64,000 nucleotides of DNA from Roseovarius sp. Pro17. Lineage in GTDB: Bacteria > Pseudomonadota > Alphaproteobacteria > Rhodobacterales > Rhodobacteraceae. The stretch covers positions 1,426,001 through 1,490,000 of the forward strand of contig NZ_CP141179.1 of NCBI RefSeq assembly GCF_035599575.1, read 5' to 3'. Made by a program: the position numbers and the translations under genes. Each line of letters begins with the position of its first letter. Position 1 is the first letter of the stretch. Under the pieces are notes generated by a model. It did not search any database and had not been told where the DNA came from. It worked only from the letters and a program-made list of their open reading frames with translations. Below, one piece after another: positions 9,102-16,582 of this stretch.

Positions 9102-9197
9102 TAAACCTTGTGCCGTGCCGGTTTCCTGTTAGCCTCTTTGGCAAGGCCACGGGCAAAGAAGCGCCCGCAAAAGAGCCGCCCAACAAGGAGAAACCAT

Positions 9198-10262
9198 ATG
9201 TCTGCACGCCAAAAATTCGCCTTTGCCGTCTCATCCGCTGCGATTATCGCGGCGGGTGCCGTATCGGCAAACGATTCCGAACTGACCATTTTTGACTGGG
9301 CCGGATACGAGGATCCGGGGTTCTTTCAAGCGTATATCGACGAACATGGCGAGGCGCCGACCTTCGCCTATTTTGGCGACGAAGAAGAGGCGTTCCAAAA
9401 ATTGCGCTCAGGCTTTCAGGCCGATGCTTCGCATCCCTGCTCGCAATCTGTACCCAAATGGATCGAGGCGGGCCTGCTGGAGCCGATCGACACCACACGC
9501 ATTGATCGCTGGGATGAGCTGGAGCCGGGCTTTCGCGATATTGAGGCCTATAAGAAAGACGGCGAGAGCTATTTTGTGCCGATCGACTGGGGCAATACCG
9601 CCGTCATCTACAATACCGAACTGCTTACCGAAGAGGGCGTCGCGTCCCTTCAGGCCTTTGCAGATCCGGCGAATGAGGGCCGCATTTCCATCGGCGACAA
9701 TGTCGACGACGCCTATGCGCTGGCGTTTCTGGCGATCGGTGTGACCGACTGGACCAAGGCGACGGACGAAGAGTTTGCGGCTGCCTCGGATTTCCTGCGC
9801 AAGGTGCATCCGAACGTGCGCGCCTATTGGTCGGACGGCTCGTCCCTCGCGCAATTGATGCAAAGCGGTGAGGTTTATCTGGCCTGGGCGTGGAACGAGA
9901 CGTATTCGACCATGAGCGGCGAGGGTCATCCCATCGCCATCAAGCGCGACACCGAAGAGGGCGCTTCCAGCTGGGTCTGCGGCTATACCAAGCTGGCGGA
10001 CGGGCAGGGCAGTGATGACAAATTCTACGATTTCATCAATGCATGGCTAGAGCCTGTATCGGCTGAATATATTGTGACTGCATGGGGTTATGGCCACTCG
10101 AACGCCGAGGCCATGAACGCGCTGCCCGAAGAGACGCTGACAGCGGTCGGCCTGCAGACCAGCGACAAACTGCGCGAGAATACGCTGTGGCAGGCACCCC
10201 TGCCGTTTGAGCTGCGCGAAAAGATGATCGCCGAGTTCGAGCTGATCAAAGCGGGTTTCTAA
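9198..10262 (+). CDS. PotD-like polyamine/amine ABC transporter substrate-binding protein
   Basis: 354 residues from an ATG preceded by AAGGAG. An N-terminal signal peptide (ARQKFAFAVSSAAIIAAG... up to about residue 23) directs it to the periplasm. The mature part begins with the PotD-family LTIFDWAGYEDPGFFQAY and later has IPIDWGNTAVIYNTE-like and YLAWAWNETYS segments. It should deliver a cationic amine to the PotB/PotC/PotA proteins encoded on the opposite strand at 11107-13909. A strong terminator follows its stop. It is under operator site 2, so the binding protein has its own promoter, apart from its permease genes. The ligand cannot be read from sequence. Confidence 0.85.
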   Translation: MSARQKFAFAVSSAAIIAAGAVSANDSELTIFDWAGYEDPGFFQAYIDEHGEAPTFAYFGDEEEAFQKLRSGFQADASHPCSQSVPKWIEAGLLEPIDTTRIDRWDELEPGFRDIEAYKKDGESYFVPIDWGNTAVIYNTELLTEEGVASLQAFADPANEGRISIGDNVDDAYALAFLAIGVTDWTKATDEEFAAASDFLRKVHPNVRAYWSDGSSLAQLMQSGEVYLAWAWNETYSTMSGEGHPIAIKRDTEEGASSWVCGYTKLADGQGSDDKFYDFINAWLEPVSAEYIVTAWGYGHSNAEAMNALPEETLTAVGLQTSDKLRENTLWQAPLPFELREKMIAEFELIKAGF

Positions 10263-10287
10263 GACTAAGATGGAGCCGACGAGTTAG

Positions 10288-10314
10288 AGAGCGGACCTTC
10301 GGGTCCGCTCTTTT
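10288..10314 (+). terminator. Rho-independent terminator after the binding-protein gene
   Basis: Nine-base stem GAGCGGACC/GGTCCGCTC closed by a TTCG tetraloop and followed by TTTT, 26 bases after the stop. It lies between convergent genes and probably ends the rightward transcript. Confidence 0.85.
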
Positions 10315-10326
10315 CGTTCGGCGGGC

Positions 10327-11100
10327 TTAGGCTGGTTTTTGCCCGCGCAGATGATGCGGGCAATGCTCACCCGTTTCCAGAACGCCAATCATCGCGCGCC
10401 AAGTGATGATGGAATGCTCGATGAAATCGCGTCCATGTGCGGTGCTCAATTCGTCTCGTCGGTCTTCCAGCAGGGCCAGTTCGTCGCGCGCGACGTGCAG
10501 ATACCACGCATTGCGGCTGCGCGCCTCGACATGGACGAACCCGGCATCCTCAAGCGCTGCGATGTAGCGGCGGGGCGAGGCCATTTGAAAACCCAGATCC
10601 TCCAGCGCCAGATAGGCCGTCATTTCGGGCGAAGGCACATCGTCATGCGCGATCAGCCAGTCGGATGCTGCAAACCAGCCACCCGGCGACAGCACGCGAT
10701 AGGCCTCGCGTGCGAGGAATTCCTTGTCGGGGATGTGGATGATCGAATCCTTGGAAAAGACCACGTCGAACGCGCCTGATGGATAAGGGAAGGGGCCGGG
10801 TGTGACCTGCTCGATCGTGACGCTGTCCTCGGCCTCGGCGGCGCTGATACGTGCGCGGGCGGCGGCGGCGACATCGGCCTCGACGTCAATACCCGTGACC
10901 TGGGCCGCGCCGTGGTCGCGGGCCAGCGACAGAGTGATCGCACCCGAGCCGCAGCCGACATCCAGCACGCGCTTGCCGTGTAGGTCCGACCCGTCCAATA
11001 CGCGCGCGACTTCCTCAGGGCCGCCGGGCGAGAGGTATCCTTCGCCCCAGAGCATTTCGAGGAATAAGATGTGGCCGTTGTCATAAAGCGGCTCAGCCAT
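10327..11100 (-). CDS. SAM-dependent methyltransferase, phosphoethanolamine-N-methyltransferase-like
   Basis: 257 residues of class I methyltransferase. The SAM-binding motif I is [13 protein letters not shown] near residues 45-57, followed by GIDVEAD and an [22 protein letters not shown] region. The N-terminal GEGYLSPGG recalls phosphoethanolamine and sarcosine/dimethylglycine N-methyltransferases. It is the last gene of the leftward Rieske-potB-potC-potA run, six bases after potA. A methyl-transferring enzyme at the end of a probable demethylation operon is unexpected; it may act on a pathway intermediate or make a related osmolyte. Family placement beyond class I methyltransferase is tentative. 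Confidence 0.75.
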   Translation of the reverse strand: MAEPLYDNGHILFLEMLWGEGYLSPGGPEEVARVLDGSDLHGKRVLDVGCGSGAITLSLARDHGAAQVTGIDVEADVAAAARARISAAEAEDSVTIEQVTPGPFPYPSGAFDVVFSKDSIIHIPDKEFLAREAYRVLSPGGWFAASDWLIAHDDVPSPEMTAYLALEDLGFQMASPRRYIAALEDAGFVHVEARSRNAWYLHVARDELALLEDRRDELSTAHGRDFIEHSIITWRAMIGVLETGEHCPHHLRGQKPA

Positions 11101-11106
11101 TGTGGA

Positions 11107-12210
11107 TCACTCAAGCAGGACGATGGAATCTGCGCCCCATCCAACGGTCACCTTGGCGCCCTCGCGGGCCACAACGCGCCCGGCGGTGTTGCGCATAGAG
11201 ATTGTGACAGGATCGGACGCGCCTTCCAGCGCGACAGTGTAGTAGGTCATATCGCCGTAGTAGTCGGTGCCGGTGACGGTGCCTTGCACCTCGCGCTCGA
11301 ATCCGCCGGTATCATCGTCGACGATGGTGAACATCTCGGGGCGCACGCCGACGACGTTGATCTGCCCGGCGCTTAGTCCCGCAGGGGCTTGCGCAGTGGG
11401 AATTTCGACGTCGCCAAGGGCCGGAATGCTGAGGCGATAGGGCGCGTCGCCGCCGCCCGTCGCTGTGGCCTCAAGAAAGTTCATCACGCCGATGAACGAC
11501 GCCACTTTGCGCGTGACAGGCCTGCGATAGAGTTCTTCTGGCGAGGCGAGTTGTGCGATCTTGCCATCGAAAATGACGGCGATCCGGTCGGACATGATCA
11601 GCGCCTCTTCCTGATCGTGCGTGACGAGGATAAAGGTGATGCCCAGCGATTTTTGCAGGCTGCGCAGCTCGTGCTGCATCTGGTCGCGCAGCTTCTTGTC
11701 CAACGCCGACAGCGGCTCGTCCAGCAGGATCACCTTGGGCCGCATTACCAGCGCACGCGCCAACGCGACCCGCTGGCGTTGGCCGCCCGACAGCTCATGT
11801 GCCTTGCGCTCGCCGTAACCGGCAAGGTCGACCATCGTAAGGGCTTGCTCGACCTCTTTGGCCATCTTGTCCTTGCCCAGTTTTTTGCGCACGAGGCCAT
11901 AGCCGACATTCTCAGCTACATTAAGGTGAGGAAAGATTGCGTAGCTTTGAAACACCATGTTTGTCGGGCGCTTGTTGGCCGGGATATCCTTCATCGACTT
12001 GCCAGCAATCGTGATGGTGCCGCCCGTCGTCTGCTCGAACCCGGCGATGAGGCGGAGAAGGGTCGTCTTGCCGCAGCCCGACGGACCCAGCAGCGAGAAA
12101 AACTCGCCCTCATGGATGGTCGCATCCACGCCGCTCAGCGCATGAACGGCGCCAAAGCTCTTGGAGACGTCCTTGATTTCGATGATGGCGGTGTAATCGT
12201 CTTTGGCCAT
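11107..12210 (-). CDS. potA: PotA-like ABC transporter ATPase
   Basis: 367 residues. Walker A GPSGCGKT at 42-49, signature LSGGQRQRVALARAL, Walker B VILLDEPLSALD, and a C-terminal TOBE-type regulatory region (VGVRPEMF onward). It powers import of a polyamine or related amine with the two permeases encoded just upstream; the gap to potC is two bases. Part of the operon headed by the Rieske oxygenase at 15173. The symbol denotes family membership; the actual substrate may not be putrescine or spermidine. Confidence 0.85.
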   Translation of the reverse strand: MAKDDYTAIIEIKDVSKSFGAVHALSGVDATIHEGEFFSLLGPSGCGKTTLLRLIAGFEQTTGGTITIAGKSMKDIPANKRPTNMVFQSYAIFPHLNVAENVGYGLVRKKLGKDKMAKEVEQALTMVDLAGYGERKAHELSGGQRQRVALARALVMRPKVILLDEPLSALDKKLRDQMQHELRSLQKSLGITFILVTHDQEEALIMSDRIAVIFDGKIAQLASPEELYRRPVTRKVASFIGVMNFLEATATGGGDAPYRLSIPALGDVEIPTAQAPAGLSAGQINVVGVRPEMFTIVDDDTGGFEREVQGTVTGTDYYGDMTYYTVALEGASDPVTISMRNTAGRVVAREGAKVTVGWGADSIVLLE

Positions 12211-12212
12211 TT

Positions 12213-13049
12213 TCAGACAAGTCCCTGTTTTGCGCCGGCGTCCATTCCTTGCCGCCGGGCCGCGCGTTGCCGGAATACTTCGGCGATGATCAGCAGCACG
12301 ACCGAGACAATCAGCAGGATCGTTCCCAGCGCCATGACCGACGGCAGCTTGGACGGGAAACGTAGCTGGCTCCAGATATAGACGGGCAGGGTGACGTCCG
12401 TGCCGGTCAGGAAAAACGCGATGATGAACTCATCAAGGCTGATGGTGAAGGTGATGAGCAGGCTGGAAACCACGCCCGGCATGATCAGCGGCAGCGTCAC
12501 GCGCCGGAACGTGCCCCAGCGCGTTTCCCCCAGATCAAACGATGCCTCCTCTAGGCTGTTTTCCATTCCGGCGAAGGCCGAACTGAGGATCGCGATGGAA
12601 AAGGGCGTGCAGATCAGGACGTGGCCCGCGATCACTGTCCACAGCGATAGCGACATGCCCAGTTGCATCAACATGACAAGAAGGGCGACGGCCACGATGA
12701 TTTCCGGCAGGACCAGCGGCAGCATGATAAAGCCCATGACGCCCTTCTTGCCCGGAAACGAATAATTGGCGGCGGATCGCGCGGCACAGGCGCCCAGCAG
12801 CGTGCTAATGAGTGCCGTTGTCATCGCGACGATTGCGCTGTTGCGCACTGCACCGTGCAGCGCATCGGTCGACCAGAGTAGGCTGAACCATTTGGTCGTG
12901 TAGCCGCTGAGCGGAAAGGCCACCACCGTTGCGTCATTGAACGCAAAGAGGGGTAGCAAGATGACCGGCGCATAGAGAAACAGCATGTAGGCGACGGCAT
13001 AGACCACGAGCCATTTGGACGAGATGAAATTCCCTACGCTGCGCATCAT
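12213..13049 (-). CDS. potC: PotC-like ABC transporter permease
   Basis: 278 residues of inner-membrane permease with about six hydrophobic helices and the EAA-loop signature EEASFDLGETRWGTFRRVTLP that docks onto the ATPase. Its start overlaps the end of potB by four bases. It is the second permease half of the PotB/PotC heterodimer and is typical in length for the family. Confidence 0.85.
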   Translation of the reverse strand: MMRSVGNFISSKWLVVYAVAYMLFLYAPVILLPLFAFNDATVVAFPLSGYTTKWFSLLWSTDALHGAVRNSAIVAMTTALISTLLGACAARSAANYSFPGKKGVMGFIMLPLVLPEIIVAVALLVMLMQLGMSLSLWTVIAGHVLICTPFSIAILSSAFAGMENSLEEASFDLGETRWGTFRRVTLPLIMPGVVSSLLITFTISLDEFIIAFFLTGTDVTLPVYIWSQLRFPSKLPSVMALGTILLIVSVVLLIIAEVFRQRAARRQGMDAGAKQGLV

Positions 13050-13909
13050 TTCACCTTTCCGCCGAATTTCTTGCCGGCAAAATAGATGCCGACGCTGATC
13101 GCTGCGACGACGACCATCGAGGACACCGCCAGCGCCGCGCCAAGGGGCGCGTTGTTGGCCTTGCCAAACTGGATCTGGATCATGTTGGCGACCATCAGCC
13201 CGTCAGTGCCGCCGACCAGCTTGGGTGTGATGTAGTCGCCGACGGTGGGGATCAGCACGATCAGCGTCGAGGCGACGACGCCCGGCATCGCCAGCGGCAG
13301 GGTGATGCGGAAAAACCGGCGTAGCGGGCCATCGCCCAGATCCTCGGCCGCCTCCAGCAGCGAGCGGTCGATTTTCTCCAACGCGACAAAGATCGGCAGG
13401 ATCGCGAAGGGCGCCCATGCATGCGCCAGCGTCAGCACCACCGCGTTCGCGTTATAGAGGATAAAGGTCAGCGGCTTTTCGATGATCCCCAACTCCATCA
13501 GGGATGAATTCAGCACGCCGTTGTAGCCCAGGATCACTTTCCACAGAAACACACGCAAAAGGTAGCTGGTCCAGAACGGCACGGTGATCAGGAACAGCCA
13601 CAGCGCCTTGCGGCTTTTGACATGAAACGACAGGTAATAGGCGATGGGAAAGGCCAGAATGACCGTCACCGTAGTCACGACCAGCGAGATACGCAGCGAG
13701 CGCCACATCAGCACCTGAAAAATCGGTTGCGTCCACGCCTCGCGGTAGTTGGCAAAGGTGAATGTCTTGTCCAGATCGAGGTAATCCTGCGTCCAGAAGC
13801 TGAACATCACCACCATCGTCAGAGGTGCTGCCAGCATGACAAGGGCATAGATCAGCGTCGGGCTGAGGAGGGTCAGGCCCCGACGGCTCTCTTGGCTCAG
13901 GCTGGGCAC
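13046..13909 (-). CDS. potB: PotB-like ABC transporter permease
   Basis: 287 residues, about six membrane helices, with the EAA loop LEAAEDLGDGPLRRFFRITLP. It begins 64 bases after the Rieske oxygenase stop and overlaps potC by ATGA. The 64-base gap contains a 7-base inverted repeat (13936-13942 with 13971-13977) that could fold in the transcript. It pairs with PotC to form the membrane channel of the amine importer. Confidence 0.85.
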   Translation of the reverse strand: MPSLSQESRRGLTLLSPTLIYALVMLAAPLTMVVMFSFWTQDYLDLDKTFTFANYREAWTQPIFQVLMWRSLRISLVVTTVTVILAFPIAYYLSFHVKSRKALWLFLITVPFWTSYLLRVFLWKVILGYNGVLNSSLMELGIIEKPLTFILYNANAVVLTLAHAWAPFAILPIFVALEKIDRSLLEAAEDLGDGPLRRFFRITLPLAMPGVVASTLIVLIPTVGDYITPKLVGGTDGLMVANMIQIQFGKANNAPLGAALAVSSMVVVAAISVGIYFAGKKFGGKVK

Positions 13910-13973
13910 GATTGGAGAGTCTCCGAAAGGACTGGATGAGCGTTACACGGCGCCGGGTCCAAGACAAGTACGC

Positions 13974-15173
13974 TCATGAAGCGTCGGCTGCCAGCAGATC
14001 GTCATTTGCCTTTCGTAATGTCCCTTGGGGCGGCTCATCGCCGTCCAGCACCGGGAAAATCTTGCGCAGGGCGTCGTGATAGGTGCGCACGCCATATTCC
14101 AGATCCGACAGGATGATCCCGTCAAACCCACTGGAAAACGCGGCCTCCCATGTCCATTCGATCAGCTGCTCGTCTTCCTTACTGGTGATGCGGTCGATGC
14201 GCATCGACAGGTAGCGCGCGGCGCGCATCTGGCGGTCCTCATCACGGTGCCGGTAAGTGGTGCCACGCTGAATGGTCTTGCCGTTTTCAACCGGAAATTC
14301 GTGATAGAAAATCACCGAGTCAGGGTAAAAGCCAAAGACGAGGTTCGGGAACATCCCGACATAAAGCCATGCGGCCTTGTGATCGTCATCCAGACGCTCG
14401 GGCGCCTTGAGGATGGTCTTGTATTGCTCGACGCTCCACAGGCGATGCTTGCCCTCGCGAAACTGCCCTAGCGAGCGGGAGGTGCCGTTCGTGAACGGCT
14501 CGTCATGGTAGTGGGTGCCGAATAGATCGTGCAGACCCGGATGGGCCATGGGCACGTGATAGCCTTCATTGTCGACGTCGCGCACGCATTTCCAGTTTGC
14601 CACGATCTCGCTTGCCCAGAAGCTGTCGGGGGCAGGGACGAGGTTTTCAAGATCATACTGCGCCAGTTCCTGATCAAAGCGCGCCATGACTTTGGCCACC
14701 GAGGGCTGGGGCCCGGGCTTGAACCTCACAAAGATAAAGCCCTGCCAGATTTCCATCTCGATCGGTTTCAGCCCCATTTTCACCGGATCCAGATCGGGCA
14801 GCGATTGCGGCTGTGATGCGCCGCGCAGCGTGCCGTCGAGGTTATAGGCCCAACCGTGGAAGGGGCAGACGATGGCCGAGCGGCAATTGCCAGAATTCTC
14901 GGCCACCACGCGCGATCCACGATGCCGACACAGGTTATGAAATGCGCGCACCCTCATGTCACGACCGCGGATGATCAGCGCTCGCTCGCCCACCAGATCG
15001 GAGGCCATGAAGTCGCCCGGCTCGGGGACGTCGCTGATATGGCACACGACCTGCCAATGCCGGCGAAACAGCTGTTCTTTCTCAGCCTCCAACATCTCAG
15101 AACTGAAAAAACTCCATGCGGGCAGTCCCTTGCGATCCCAATGGTTCGGGACTTGGGTGTTTTGCGTCTCCAT
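13974..15173 (-). CDS. Rieske non-heme iron oxygenase alpha subunit, operon head with potBCA
   Basis: 399 residues from the ATG at 15173, which has an AGGAG ribosome site; the frame extends 82 codons further upstream, but that part runs through the operator and is not protein-like. Rieske ligands C82, H84, C103, H106 (CRHRGS, CPFHGW); iron site NEGYH...H with E203, H206, H211. The membrane-transport genes for an amine follow it on the same strand, so it most likely oxidises or N-demethylates the imported compound. Transcription starts beside the third TGAGCGCTCA operator, placing it under the TetR encoded at 6847-7500. No reductase or ferredoxin gene accompanies it. Confidence 0.85.
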   Translation of the reverse strand: METQNTQVPNHWDRKGLPAWSFFSSEMLEAEKEQLFRRHWQVVCHISDVPEPGDFMASDLVGERALIIRGRDMRVRAFHNLCRHRGSRVVAENSGNCRSAIVCPFHGWAYNLDGTLRGASQPQSLPDLDPVKMGLKPIEMEIWQGFIFVRFKPGPQPSVAKVMARFDQELAQYDLENLVPAPDSFWASEIVANWKCVRDVDNEGYHVPMAHPGLHDLFGTHYHDEPFTNGTSRSLGQFREGKHRLWSVEQYKTILKAPERLDDDHKAAWLYVGMFPNLVFGFYPDSVIFYHEFPVENGKTIQRGTTYRHRDEDRQMRAARYLSMRIDRITSKEDEQLIEWTWEAAFSSGFDGIILSDLEYGVRTYHDALRKIFPVLDGDEPPQGTLRKANDDLLAADAS

Positions 15174-15216
15174 AGCGGCTGCTCCTGCTGATATTGTCGC
15201 GAGTATAAGTAATTTA

Positions 15217-15230
15217 ACTGAGCGCTCAAA
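15217..15230. promoter_or_regulatory. TetR-type operator, site 3, with overlapping promoter
   Basis: The core TGAGCGCTCA (15219-15228) is perfect; the flanks match only partly. Read leftward, TTGAGC inside it serves as a -35 and TATACT follows after 16 bases as a -10, so repressor binding would cover the promoter of the Rieske-potBCA operon, 44 bases before its start codon. Confidence 0.7.
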
Positions 15231-15573
15231 CAAAAAATATTCGCATGTGTGATTGCGTATGCAATGAACTGGCCGAAGCCCGTGTCGTCGACGCATCGAC
15301 GACGGCACTGACGGCGCACATGAGGGGCAAGAATACTCCTTGGATGCTGTTTTTCGCCCGGCATTTGTTTTGGCATCATTGATCACGCCAAAACTCTCTC
15401 CCCAAGTCTGCAAGAGCATGCCGGGAGGCTGTTTATCTAGCTATATTTCACCGCAGATCTGACTCCAATGCGTTCCTGCAGGGATCATCATTCACGCGCC
15501 CGCAACCTTCCTGAATTTTTGTCACAATGCCACTGGACGTCTTCAGACCGCATTGCTATACGGCACCTCGTGT

Positions 15574-15648
15574 TCCGGCGTAGCTCAGCGGTAGAGCAGT
15601 TGACTGTTAATCAATTGGTCGTAGGTTCGATCCCTACCGCCGGAGCCA
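15574..15648 (+). tRNA. tRNA-Asn (GTT)
   Basis: Full cloverleaf: acceptor TCCGGCG/CGCCGGA, D-arm GCTC...GAGC, anticodon stem around CTGTTAA with anticodon GTT at 15606-15608, T-arm GTAGGTTCGATCCCTAC, discriminator G and encoded CCA. It lies upstream of an atypical, probably acquired gene. Confidence 0.97.
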
Positions 15649-15677
15649 AAAATACCAATAGAATTAGATAGCTACCC

Positions 15678-15699
15678 AGAACCCGCTTTGGCGGGTTCT
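15678..15699 (+). terminator. Hairpin after tRNA-Asn
   Basis: Nine-base perfect stem AGAACCCGC/GCGGGTTCT with a TTTG loop, followed by CTGATTTTG. It plausibly terminates the tRNA transcript; the T run is imperfect. Confidence 0.6.
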
Positions 15700-15710
15700 C
15701 TGATTTTGTG

Positions 15711-15734
15711 TCAGGGGTAACATCTGGGGTAACA
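15711..15734 (+). repeat. Two tandem 12-base repeats with GGGGTAACA core
   Basis: TCAGGGGTAACA and TCTGGGGTAACA stand head to tail, 17 bases before the start of the HEPN-like gene. They look like a regulator-binding direct repeat or the residue of an integration site beside the tRNA. Confidence 0.6.
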
Positions 15735-15750
15735 GTAGGAGGAGGCAAAG

Positions 15751-16308
15751 GTGCGCACAGTAGTAGAAAGCATGTTGCCAGCAACTTTCCTTGTTCGATA
15801 CGCAATCTACATGCAATCGTGCGCGCACATCGAATTGGCTTCCTGGCATATCGTCCAGCTCGCCCAAGGATACGAGTTATACACTCCTGCGCGGATTGAG
15901 CATTTTCTAAAGGTGAAAATGAGCACTTCGAAGCTTGTAGAAGCGCTTAGGCGATCCAATTCTTACGGCCCTGTAGGCATTCAACTACGAATCCGACTAG
16001 CAGCAATTCGGGTTAAACAAGGAATGACTAATCGAAACCTTGCGGCCCACGGCGCTTGGTTCCATAACGATGGCAAAGGTGCACTATCAGTTGAACACTA
16101 TTTCCAACAGCGTGTTGGCGACGCGAAACAGTGGATGCACGTCGATGAAAACATTTCTCACCGACAAATCGATGAAGCTGTTGAAGAGGCTGATTTGCTT
16201 CTCCGCGAGTTGATAGACATACGAGAAGAGTTGAAGCGCTATCAGAAATCGACGCGGAGCAGACTAGAGTTTGCTAGTGCCGTCACAGCGCCCCGCACCT
16301 CGAAATAG
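15751..16308 (+). CDS. Putative HEPN-domain protein beside tRNA-Asn
   Basis: 185 residues starting at a GTG with a strong AGGAGGAGG ribosome site at about 15738-15746. The protein is predicted mostly helical. Residues 95-100 read RNLAAH followed by GAWFH, matching the R-x4-H active-site motif of HEPN ribonucleases, where the residue after Arg is usually polar. The base composition is clearly more AT-rich than in neighbouring genes. It stands alone after a tRNA gene and a pair of short direct repeats, which suggests horizontal acquisition. HEPN proteins act as toxins or defence RNases, often against tRNA; no nucleotidyltransferase antitoxin is adjacent. Fold assignment is inferred from one motif and helicity. 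Confidence 0.5.
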   Translation: MRTVVESMLPATFLVRYAIYMQSCAHIELASWHIVQLAQGYELYTPARIEHFLKVKMSTSKLVEALRRSNSYGPVGIQLRIRLAAIRVKQGMTNRNLAAHGAWFHNDGKGALSVEHYFQQRVGDAKQWMHVDENISHRQIDEAVEEADLLLRELIDIREELKRYQKSTRSRLEFASAVTAPRTSK

Positions 16309-16582
16309 TGTAGGCGCCCTTATTGTTGGGGTCTCCTCACTCTCGGACTAACGGGAATGCTGGAGGGCATGGCCCTCGCGACCCGCGTTGTCGGAACTAT
16401 TTGCGCAGGTGTGATTGCAATGGCGAATGTCGGGCCGATTTTCAGGTTGGATAGCCGCGCCGCACCATGCGCAAGGGGGGCGGTCGCGCACCGCGCCGAC
16501 CGTTACAGGCAAGGATGGTTTGACAAATGCAACCGCCTGAGCCTCGACGCGAACTTCGCCAAAAGCCGGTAGAGGGAATCTA

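Noticed and set aside
15174..15419. 82-codon upstream extension of the Rieske gene at 13974
   Set aside because: It covers the promoter and operator; its translation is not protein-like and the ATG at 15173 has an AGGAG site.
16357..16572. A 71-codon frame after the HEPN-like gene
   Set aside because: No ribosome site and no family resemblance; probably intergenic.
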